From Pseudoalteromonas holothuriae (GTDB taxonomy: Bacteria > Pseudomonadota > Gammaproteobacteria > Enterobacterales > Alteromonadaceae), in the NCBI RefSeq assembly GCF_945859825.1, contig NZ_CAMAPC010000003.1, forward strand, positions 420,100-484,099: DNA of 64,000 nt. The letters are read 5' to 3'. The translations under genes were made by a program, and so were the position numbers. Below, piece by piece: positions 9,089 to 15,564 of the stretch (within the stretch, counting starts at the first letter, position 1; each line of letters starts with the position of its first letter). The notes below the pieces were generated by a model that saw nothing but the letters and a program-made list of their open reading frames with translations, did no database searches and was not told the DNA's origin.

Positions 9089-9979
9089 TTACTTGTTTTT
9101 ACCTTCGGCAAACAGTGAGTCAAGCTTTTGCTCGTAATCGTGATAGCCAAGGTAATCGTATAAGTCCATACGAGTTTGCATGTTATCGATGACAGCTTTT
9201 TGATCACCATCAGTTAAAATCGTTTGATAAACCAGCTCTGCTGCTTTGTTCATTGCACGAAATGCACTCAACGGATACAACACCATATCAACACCCCATT
9301 GTCCCAGATCTTCTTTATTCCAAAGTTCCGTTTTACCAAACTCAGTAATATTCGCTAAAATTGGCACATCTAGCGCTTCGCTAAATGCGCGGTAGTGCTG
9401 CTCAGTTTGAACTGCTTCAGCAAAAATACCATCAGCACCAGCTTCAACATAGGCTTTTGCCCGTGCAATCGACGCATCTAAGCCTTCTTGAGCGAACGAG
9501 TCAGTACGCGCCATGATGAAAAAGTTAGGGTCGGTACGCGCATCAACGGCTGCTTTAATACGGTCTACCATTTCTTCGATTGATACAATTTCTTTGTTAG
9601 GACGGTGACCACAACGCTTTTGCGCCACTTGATCTTCCATATGTACCGCTGCGGCTCCCGCTTTTTCCATATCGCGAACAGTTTTAGCAATGTTAAATGC
9701 ACCACCCCAGCCAGTGTCAATATCAACCATAAGTGGTAAATCACAGGCCGCTGTAATACGTTGAACATCAGCAATAACATCGTTTAACGATGTCATACCT
9801 AAATCAGGCAGACCATAAGACGCGTTTGCAACGCCGCCACCTGAGAGGTAAATAGCTTGGTGGCCGATTTTTTTTGCCATGATGGCTGAGTAAGCATTAA
9901 TAGTACCGACTATTTGCAACGGCTGATTTGCCTTTAATGCCTCACGAAACTTTGTACCTGCACTTTTAAATCCTGTCAT
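9089..9979 (-). CDS. prpB: Methylisocitrate lyase PrpB
   Basis: PrpB cleaves 2-methylisocitrate to pyruvate and succinate, the last step of the cycle. The 296-residue protein belongs to the isocitrate lyase/PEP mutase superfamily. The catalytic loop QKRCGH (about residues 121-126) with its active-site Cys is present, as are the Mg-binding [13 protein letters not shown] block and [24 protein letters not shown] region. It begins only 11 bp after the stop codon of the GntR regulator, so regulator and enzymes are probably one operon. Confidence 0.96.
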   Translation of the reverse strand: MTGFKSAGTKFREALKANQPLQIVGTINAYSAIMAKKIGHQAIYLSGGGVANASYGLPDLGMTSLNDVIADVQRITAACDLPLMVDIDTGWGGAFNIAKTVRDMEKAGAAAVHMEDQVAQKRCGHRPNKEIVSIEEMVDRIKAAVDARTDPNFFIMARTDSFAQEGLDASIARAKAYVEAGADGIFAEAVQTEQHYRAFSEALDVPILANITEFGKTELWNKEDLGQWGVDMVLYPLSAFRAMNKAAELVYQTILTDGDQKAVIDNMQTRMDLYDYLGYHDYEQKLDSLFAEGKNK

Positions 9980-9990
9980 GATGTTCTCTC

Positions 9991-10656
9991 TTATAAGCTG
10001 TTTTGAAGTTTGGCTTCGATATTATTTTTTGAATACGTGATATGTCGGCGCATCAGCATTTCGGCCAGTTCTGGGTCGCGACTGCTAATGGCTTGAACGA
10101 TATTTTTATGCTCATCAAATGCGCTTGTTACTCTGGGACCTGCCATTCCTAGTTGCACACGATACATGCGCACTAAGTGGTAAAGGCCATTTACCAACAT
10201 AGAGATGAGGTGACTATTTTTACTGCCTAAAATAATGCGATAATGAAAATCTAAATCGCCGGCTTCTTGATAATAAAGCTCAGCATTTTTAACTTCATCA
10301 GATTGGCTGTTTAGTAAAGCATTGAGCTCAACTATCTCTTGCGAGGTCATATGCAGCGCTGCCAACCTTGCTGCCATGCCTTCAAGTGATTCTCTTACTT
10401 GATACAGTTCAATCAGTCCTTCAGGACTTAATGAGACGACACGTGCCCCGACATTAGCCCTACGCTCAACGATATTACATGCCTCTAAGCGGTTAATAGC
10501 TTCACGCACAACAGCGCGACTAACTTGATACTTTGTCGACAATTCCGTTTCACTCAATTTAGTACCAGATGGAATAACACCTTCAACAATCTCTTTTCTA
10601 AGGCGAAAAAAAGCTTTATCTGAAGAGGTTACAGCTTGCTCTTGAAAAAAATCCAT
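9991..10656 (-). CDS. GntR family (FadR/FCD) regulator of the methylcitrate operon
   Basis: A 221-residue transcription factor: N-terminal winged helix (about 12-75, with [26 protein letters not shown] as the recognition region) and C-terminal FCD ligand-binding helices (about 85-205, with [14 protein letters not shown] contributing metal/ligand residues). It is the first gene of the minus-strand prp run, 11 bp before prpB. Two palindromic sites upstream (10687-10698 and 10740-10751) fit the TNGTNNACNA rule for GntR proteins, so autoregulation and control of prpBC-acnD-prpF are likely. It replaces the sigma54-type PrpR known from enterics. Confidence 0.92.
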   Translation of the reverse strand: MDFFQEQAVTSSDKAFFRLRKEIVEGVIPSGTKLSETELSTKYQVSRAVVREAINRLEACNIVERRANVGARVVSLSPEGLIELYQVRESLEGMAARLAALHMTSQEIVELNALLNSQSDEVKNAELYYQEAGDLDFHYRIILGSKNSHLISMLVNGLYHLVRMYRVQLGMAGPRVTSAFDEHKNIVQAISSRDPELAEMLMRRHITYSKNNIEAKLQNSL

Positions 10657-10686
10657 CTTAGCCTGTGTTATTTTGAGTGATAATAA

Positions 10687-10751
10687 GTTGTAGACAATAT
10701 AGTGATGCTTTACGTTAACGTCAACCTTGCAACGACAAGATTGTCGACAAT
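10687..10751. promoter_or_regulatory. GntR-type operators of the prp operon
   Basis: ATTGTCGACAAT at 10740-10751 is a perfect 12-bp palindrome. GTTGTAGACAAT at 10687-10698 is an imperfect copy, 53 bp closer to the regulator's start. Both match the central TTGT-N2-ACAA layout of FadR-subfamily GntR sites. They lie 31-95 bp upstream of the regulator gene and are the obvious control sites for the operon. Confidence 0.75.
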
Positions 10752-10916
10752 TTAGGTTATAGCCTTCATAAATATGGTGAATACCTAACTAGCGGCCCTA
10801 TTAAAACCAGCGCCAGCCATGAACATAACAAAGAGCAAAATCATATTGACTGGGTAGTCACTACGTGAAAACTATTTTGCTATACTTTAATGTACGCACA
10901 TATTCTAGGTAGCACT

Positions 10917-11678
10917 GTGGTAAAAAATAAACAGTATTTATTTTTAGCATTAACTGGCCTGTGCTTTTTATGCTTAAGTCTTCGATGCAATAGCCATGAC
11001 GTTTCAGCACTGCCAACGCTAACCGTAGTAACAGAGCTATCTCCACCAAATCAAACCTACAGTAATGGAGTTGTGGGTGGTACTAGCACTAGGCTTGTCC
11101 AAGAGCTACTGCAGCTCACTGGTTTAAAAGCAAGTTATCAGATCTACCCTTGGGCAAGAGCGTTTAAAGTTGCAAGCGAACAAGCAAACACCTTAATTTA
11201 TAGTATTGCTAGAACATCATTACGAGAGCGGCACTTTCATTGGATTGGTCCAGTCGCAAAATTCGAGCTTGGCTTTGTCACTAATACATATCGTAATGAT
11301 GTGATTGTAAACTCTTTAGAAGATGCAAAAAAATATAGGCTTGCTATACAAAGAGGAGATATTGCAGTTGAGAGATTAAAGGAATATGGTTTTGACTACG
11401 TGTTGACATCTGACATTACTCAGTCATATCAATTATTAGTCACTAATAAAGTCGATCTTGTACTTGATGACCCTAGATACGTTAAGTCTATGGCTGATAC
11501 TTTAAACCTTCCAAAAGGCCATTTCCGTTTCTTATTAAGTGTACCAAATTTATCTTTACATGGTTATTTAGCGGCAAATATTCATACCCCAGATGAAGTC
11601 ATTAAAAAATTACGCATCGCATTTGAAGGTATAAAACGCACTCAAGCTTATCAAGAAGTACTGACAGGTTACCATTAG
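10917..11678 (+). CDS. Periplasmic solute-binding protein, SBP_bac_3 type
   Basis: About 253 residues with an N-terminal signal (KNKQYLFLALTGLCFLCLSL) and one bacterial extracellular solute-binding family 3 domain, seen in PTLTVVTELSPPNQTY at the start, TRLVQELLQLTGLKASYQIYPWARA, and DLVLDDPRYVKSMADTL near the end. No ABC permease or ATPase is adjacent, so it may be a stand-alone sensor or orphan binding protein as is common in Alteromonadales. The start is the GTG at 10917, preceded by a TAGGT Shine-Dalgarno; an in-frame ATG at 10890 is the alternative. Confidence 0.8.
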   Translation: MVKNKQYLFLALTGLCFLCLSLRCNSHDVSALPTLTVVTELSPPNQTYSNGVVGGTSTRLVQELLQLTGLKASYQIYPWARAFKVASEQANTLIYSIARTSLRERHFHWIGPVAKFELGFVTNTYRNDVIVNSLEDAKKYRLAIQRGDIAVERLKEYGFDYVLTSDITQSYQLLVTNKVDLVLDDPRYVKSMADTLNLPKGHFRFLLSVPNLSLHGYLAANIHTPDEVIKKLRIAFEGIKRTQAYQEVLTGYH

Positions 11679-11709
11679 AGCGGATTGATTGAATAAAAAG
11701 TTTAAACAT

Positions 11710-11735
11710 AAAAAAAGCAAGCCTTAACTTGCTTC
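11710..11735 (-). terminator. Rho-independent terminator of the cold-shock gene
   Basis: On the minus strand GAAGCAAG and CTTGCTT pair around a 6-nt loop and are followed by a run of about seven T residues, 25 bp beyond the csp stop codon. Confidence 0.8.
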
Positions 11736-11759
11736 TATATGATCATATAAGCCAAAAGC

Positions 11760-11969
11760 TTAGATTGCAGTGATGTTCTCTGCTTGTGGGCCTTTTTGGC
11801 CTGTAGCTAAAGTGAACTCAACACGTTGGCCTTCAGTAAGAGTGCGGAAACCGTCACCTTTAATTGCGCTGAAATGAGCAAAAACGTCTGGACCATTCTC
11901 TTGAGCAATGAAACCAAAACCTTTTGACTCGTTGAACCACTTAACTGTGCCAGTTACTGTATTAGACAT
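11760..11969 (-). CDS. Cold-shock protein, CspA family
   Basis: A 69-residue single cold-shock domain (OB fold) that binds single-stranded RNA and DNA and acts as an RNA chaperone. RNP1 is KGFGFIAQ (about residues 16-23) and RNP2 is DVFAHF (about 28-33), with the expected aromatic residues. It is monocistronic with its own terminator and a long upstream region (to about 12170) typical of csp leaders. Which csp paralogue this is cannot be decided from the window. Confidence 0.95.
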   Translation of the reverse strand: MSNTVTGTVKWFNESKGFGFIAQENGPDVFAHFSAIKGDGFRTLTEGQRVEFTLATGQKGPQAENITAI

Positions 11970-12170
11970 ATCTTGATATCCTGATTTAAAAATTTAACTA
12001 TGCCCATCTGGGCGCATAGAGCAAAAATTAGACGGTACTTAAAAACTTCAGGACGGTACTACAAGTATAACTTATACAACAACGTAATGGAGATTTATAA
12101 ACACTGACATATATTTTTGTCTGATTTCAGTCTAACGAGATGAACTGCCAAGTCAACCGATTTTGCGGCC
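11970..12170 (-). promoter_or_regulatory. Putative long leader of the cold-shock gene
   Basis: The about 200 bp upstream of csp contain two direct copies of GACGGTACT (12031-12039 and 12052-12060, plus strand) and a GCCCATCTGGGC palindrome (12002-12013) that would fold near the start of the message. Structured leaders that respond to temperature are known for cspA-type genes. The promoter position is not determined. Confidence 0.45.
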
Positions 12171-12340
12171 GATGAAATGAAATTTCTATGACACTCTATT
12201 AACACTTTTAATTTGTAATAATATTGAATTAATCACGCTAAAAAAATTAATAAAAAAGAATTTAAAAAAGAATATTTGAGCTCGTGATACCTCTGTTGGT
12301 TATCTATTCACTTACCATATCGGGACCTGTATGTAATCAA

Positions 12341-12419
12341 AAAAACCAGCCCCCTTAAGTGCTTGCTAAACGTTAAAATTAATTTATCCAGCGTATTTAA
12401 AATATAAGTGCTGGTTTTT
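12341..12419 (+). other. Long stem-forming leader element upstream of the PAS gene
   Basis: AAAAACCAGC (12341-12350) pairs perfectly with GCTGGTTTTT (12410-12419), enclosing 59 nt that hold a weaker AAACG/CGTATTT pairing. It ends 54 bp before the PAS gene start and the 3' arm runs into Ts, so it could be a terminator-like leader or a small repeat element. The rest of 12171-12340 shows nothing else I can identify. Confidence 0.4.
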
Positions 12420-12473
12420 AAGCAGCTTTGCACTAACTTTAGAGTACACCAAAAACTCAAAAAGGTTGAAGTC

Positions 12474-13559
12474 ATGAGTGAAACAACATCAGACTTAGAA
12501 GAAACCGTTTTTTTTAGTCAACTTATGCAAGACTGCTCTGTGCTGCAACTTCTCAAACAAGTGCTTATGCACTCTCACCATGCTGTTCTCATAACCACAG
12601 CGGATGAATTACAAGGTTACCCCATTGTGTATGCTAATCAGGTATTTTGCGATCATACCGGTTACGAGCTGGCGGAGCTTGTGGGCGAATCACCACGCAT
12701 TTTTCAAGGCCCTGATAGCAACCATACTGTGATCAGAAAAATTACACCTGCATTGAAAAAAAATGGTTACTTTTATGGCGCTTCAATGAATTATAGAAAA
12801 AATGGCTCTGTTTACCCTGTTGAGTGGAATATTTCTGAGGTTAAAAATGAAAATAATGAAGTAACACACTACATATCTATGCAAAAAGACTTAAGCAACC
12901 TCAAACGTGTGGCTGAACAAATCAAGGATACTAACGAGCTGTTTAAGCGCTTTTACGCCACTCAAGCTAAGCGAGGCACAAGTAATGAAAGCAACTCAAC
13001 TATTACAACAGAAGTAGTAGAAACGCTTAAAAGTAATGAAAAGATTTATAACGCGAATTTACGTACTGAAGAAAATGAAGATTTATTTGAAAATGCGTTT
13101 TTTGACTTTTCACCCGATGAAATGGGGGCACTGGGTAACAAAACAGACAAATCTCCAATCAGTGCCGAGCAGTTTTGGAAAGAAAGCCCAATTGCAGAAG
13201 ATGACATAACCTCCTTAACTGAATCCATAAAAGAATTAGATACTGAAATAGGTATGGCGGAAGCACTCAATAGCGGAGTCAACTATCAGAACATTGCAAA
13301 CTATATGAAAGAAATTGCCAATAACTTGTATTTTTGCGTCGAGTTTAACGACGGTGCATTAATAATAGATGAAGTAGCAAATATATTGCGCAAGCAACCT
13401 GATAATGCTGACTTACCGATGGAAATGCTGTCAATGTTTAACAAAGATGTTGCCGATTGGGTCGATAGTGTTTTTGTTAACAGAGATGCGGATAATATTT
13501 TTTCTGGTGAAAACAATACAATTGCTGCCGGCAACCAACTGCTATCATTTATCAAATAA
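12474..13559 (+). CDS. PAS-domain protein with unassigned acidic C-terminal region
   Basis: About 361 residues. One PAS domain (about 25-135) contains AELVGESPRIFQGPDSN, which aligns with the GxNCRFLQ loop of LOV photosensors but has no cysteine, so covalent flavin photochemistry is not expected. The remaining about 220 residues are acidic (for example EENEDLFENAFFDFSPDEM) and match no output domain I recognise. The ATG at 12474 (MSETTSDLEE) with an AAAGGTTGA Shine-Dalgarno is chosen over the in-frame start at 12408. It is followed by a hairpin terminator and convergent with the ATP-grasp gene. Confidence 0.7.
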   Translation: MSETTSDLEETVFFSQLMQDCSVLQLLKQVLMHSHHAVLITTADELQGYPIVYANQVFCDHTGYELAELVGESPRIFQGPDSNHTVIRKITPALKKNGYFYGASMNYRKNGSVYPVEWNISEVKNENNEVTHYISMQKDLSNLKRVAEQIKDTNELFKRFYATQAKRGTSNESNSTITTEVVETLKSNEKIYNANLRTEENEDLFENAFFDFSPDEMGALGNKTDKSPISAEQFWKESPIAEDDITSLTESIKELDTEIGMAEALNSGVNYQNIANYMKEIANNLYFCVEFNDGALIIDEVANILRKQPDNADLPMEMLSMFNKDVADWVDSVFVNRDADNIFSGENNTIAAGNQLLSFIK

Positions 13560-13570
13560 CGAGCTGTATT

Positions 13571-13606
13571 GAAGCACTCTGTAACCCTGAGTGCTTCCAA
13601 GCTTTT
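13571..13606 (+). terminator. Terminator hairpin after the PAS gene
   Basis: GAAGCACTC (13571-13579) and GAGTGCTTC (13589-13597) form a perfect 9-bp stem, with CTTTTT a few bases later. It lies between two convergent genes. Confidence 0.65.
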
Positions 13607-13618
13607 TCACTGACAAAA

Positions 13619-14443
13619 TTATTTTTTACTTAATATACCAAGAGCTTGTTTGTATGCTTCAACAATAAGGTCTGAGCCATTATTTTCGATAAAATTATTA
13701 AACTGAGGTGATGCATTTAACTCAATTAAGTAAAGTTCATCGTGTTCATCAATAATAATATCAAAACCTACCCAACCCATGGAAAATTCACTGTAGATAG
13801 GGGCAATAAAGTCAGCTAGTTGCTTAAACAACGTGCGATCTGTTACTAACGAAGCTTGCTCCCCTTGCTCCCAGTACTTAACATTAAAAGTAGCTGCTGC
13901 ATTACCACGTAGGTAGGCCAAAACGGGTTTCCCATATACGCAAAGTAGACGATATTCAGCTTTAGGTTTTATAAATGATTGGGCAAGCGCTAAGTAATCA
14001 TAATGTTCTGATTGACGGTTAAATACTGCCTTTAGCGCACTTTCTGCTTCTAATGCATCCGCGCATAAAAACACGTTTTCACCCAATGCCCCTTTATTTT
14101 GTTTTACAACAACAGGGTATTTGAGGTTATCATCTATATTAGCAAGCGCTGACGCCATACTATTATGCTGTTTATACTGATTGTACTTAGCTGCCACATT
14201 AAAATCTAAAAAGCTCAACGTAGTAGGAAAACGAACAATATCCTTCAATAACTGATAGCTATGGCTTTTATCTTTACAAATGCAAAATGCTACTTCTGAG
14301 TTAAACGGCGTTTTATTAAGCTCGAAATATTGCCAACCATTGTCCATTTTAACACGCACAAAGTTTTGTTCTGAGTCTATAAATTGGTGTTCAAGTTCCA
14401 TCTCATCACAAGCTTTCACAAGGCACTTTATATTATTTTCCAT
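13619..14443 (-). CDS. ATP-grasp superfamily protein (RimK-like ligase)
   Basis: A 274-residue ATP-grasp enzyme expected to couple ATP hydrolysis to carboxylate-amine ligation. The ATP-binding strand appears as YPVVVKQNKGALGENVFLC (about residues 109-127), and the metal-binding end as FDIIIDEHDELYLIELNASPQ (about 224-244, key residues D, E and N). RimK-like glutamate ligases have this layout, but the substrate is unknown. It lies downstream of yeiP on the same strand, separated by a terminator. Confidence 0.75.
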   Translation of the reverse strand: MENNIKCLVKACDEMELEHQFIDSEQNFVRVKMDNGWQYFELNKTPFNSEVAFCICKDKSHSYQLLKDIVRFPTTLSFLDFNVAAKYNQYKQHNSMASALANIDDNLKYPVVVKQNKGALGENVFLCADALEAESALKAVFNRQSEHYDYLALAQSFIKPKAEYRLLCVYGKPVLAYLRGNAAATFNVKYWEQGEQASLVTDRTLFKQLADFIAPIYSEFSMGWVGFDIIIDEHDELYLIELNASPQFNNFIENNGSDLIVEAYKQALGILSKK

Positions 14444-14470
14444 ATTGCTTTTTTGATCTCGCTAAATATA

Positions 14471-14505
14471 AAAACCAATGAGGGTTAATACGTTACCTTC
14501 ATTGG
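14471..14505 (-). terminator. Terminator between yeiP and the ATP-grasp gene
   Basis: CCAATGA and TCATTGG, extended by a short inner GGT/ACC pairing, form a hairpin read on the minus strand and followed by TTTTTA. It separates yeiP from the downstream ATP-grasp gene. Confidence 0.65.
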
Positions 14506-14559
14506 CTTATTCTATGTAAAAATATGACAAATTGCAGATCATACCCTAAACACATCGTA

Positions 14560-15129
14560 TTAATCTGCGCGACCCATAAATTTTTTCTCATCCGTATTGA
14601 TGCGAATTTTATCACCTGTAGAGATGTGTTCTGGCACCTGTACTACAAGGCCTGTAGTGAGGGTTGCGGGTTTGGTACGGGCACTTGCAGAAGCACCTTT
14701 AATTGAAGGAGACGTCTCTTCTATAACAAGTTCAACGCTTGAGGGTAAATCAATTGATACTGGTGAGCCTTCAACAACCACAGCGAGTAAACCTTTCGTA
14801 TCTTCATTAACAAATAGCACTTGATCTTCAATACTACTTTTATTGAGGTTGTATGGCGTGTAATCCTCATCATCCATGAAAACATACTCATCTCCATCAA
14901 TGTATGAAAACATCACTGGACGACGTAATAAGTCAGCTAGGGTTAGCATTTCATCCGCTTTGAATGTTTCATCAACCTTGCCACCATTAACAACATCGTA
15001 CATACGCATGCGATACAAGCTTCCTCCTGCTCGGCCTTGTGGCACTGAGCGCTCAATATCTCTTACAATCATCACGCGATTGTTATATTCAATTGCTGCA
15101 TGTTTTTTTATTTCACTGGCCTTAGGCAT
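14560..15129 (-). CDS. yeiP: Elongation factor P-like protein YeiP (EfpL)
   Basis: A 189-residue EF-P paralogue that binds stalled ribosomes and relieves pausing at proline-containing and related motifs. The N-terminal KOW-like domain ([17 protein letters not shown]) is followed by the decoding loop PQGRAGGS with Arg at position 33, where EF-P has a modifiable lysine; Arg33 is the same position as in E. coli YeiP. The OB domains contain [14 protein letters not shown] and the conserved [18 protein letters not shown] segment, and it ends KFMGRAD. Monocistronic. Confidence 0.95.
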   Translation of the reverse strand: MPKASEIKKHAAIEYNNRVMIVRDIERSVPQGRAGGSLYRMRMYDVVNGGKVDETFKADEMLTLADLLRRPVMFSYIDGDEYVFMDDEDYTPYNLNKSSIEDQVLFVNEDTKGLLAVVVEGSPVSIDLPSSVELVIEETSPSIKGASASARTKPATLTTGLVVQVPEHISTGDKIRINTDEKKFMGRAD

Positions 15130-15229
15130 GACTATTTCTCTTAAAATTATTTTGGCAAAAAATTACCACGTTATTGCCATATAGCCAAGCACTAAGGCCA
15201 GATAAATTAAGCTAATAGCGTTATATCGA

Positions 15230-15388
15230 CTAGCGTAAAATCAGCCATAACGCGTGGATTATACCAGGAACAAAAAACAAGATACTTAACAAAATATTTA
15301 TCACTAAGTCTTTTCCTACACCACTATTTAACGCAACTGCAATAGGTGGAAATATAATTGCCAATATGATCAACACCAATTTATTCAT
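15230..15388 (-). CDS. YqaE/Pmp3 family small membrane protein
   Basis: A 52-residue ORF, too short for most gene callers' cut-offs, with a GGAGA ribosome binding site 6 bp before its ATG. It has two hydrophobic helices; the first contains the family hallmark AIIFPPIAVAL and the second FFVPGIIHALWLI, matching UPF0057 (Pmp3/YqaE) plasma-membrane proteolipids linked to salt, cold and membrane-potential stress. It stands between yeiP and the InlB-repeat gene, on the same strand. Confidence 0.9.
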   Translation of the reverse strand: MNKLVLIILAIIFPPIAVALNSGVGKDLVINILLSILFFVPGIIHALWLILR

Positions 15389-15512
15389 TGTCTTCTCCAT
15401 AATTATGAATTATCAGGAGCGTAGTTCAGCACAACCAACTCGCCCACCTTAAGGCTAATGCAAAAACCCACCTTTGCAATGTAGGCGAACATTTTTAACA
15501 AAATAAAAACAA

Positions 15513-15540
15513 AAAAACCACCAATATGAGTGAGTGGTTT
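15513..15540 (-). terminator. Terminator of the InlB-repeat gene
   Basis: On the minus strand AAACCAC pairs with GTGGTTT across a 12-nt loop and runs into seven T residues, 25 bp past the stop codon. Confidence 0.75.
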
Positions 15541-15564
15541 TATAGTGATTTATATATAAAATTT

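Noticed and set aside
12474..13559. LOV blue-light photoreceptor
   Set aside because: The loop reads GESPRIFQ without the reactive Cys of GxNCRFLQ, so only a PAS assignment is made.
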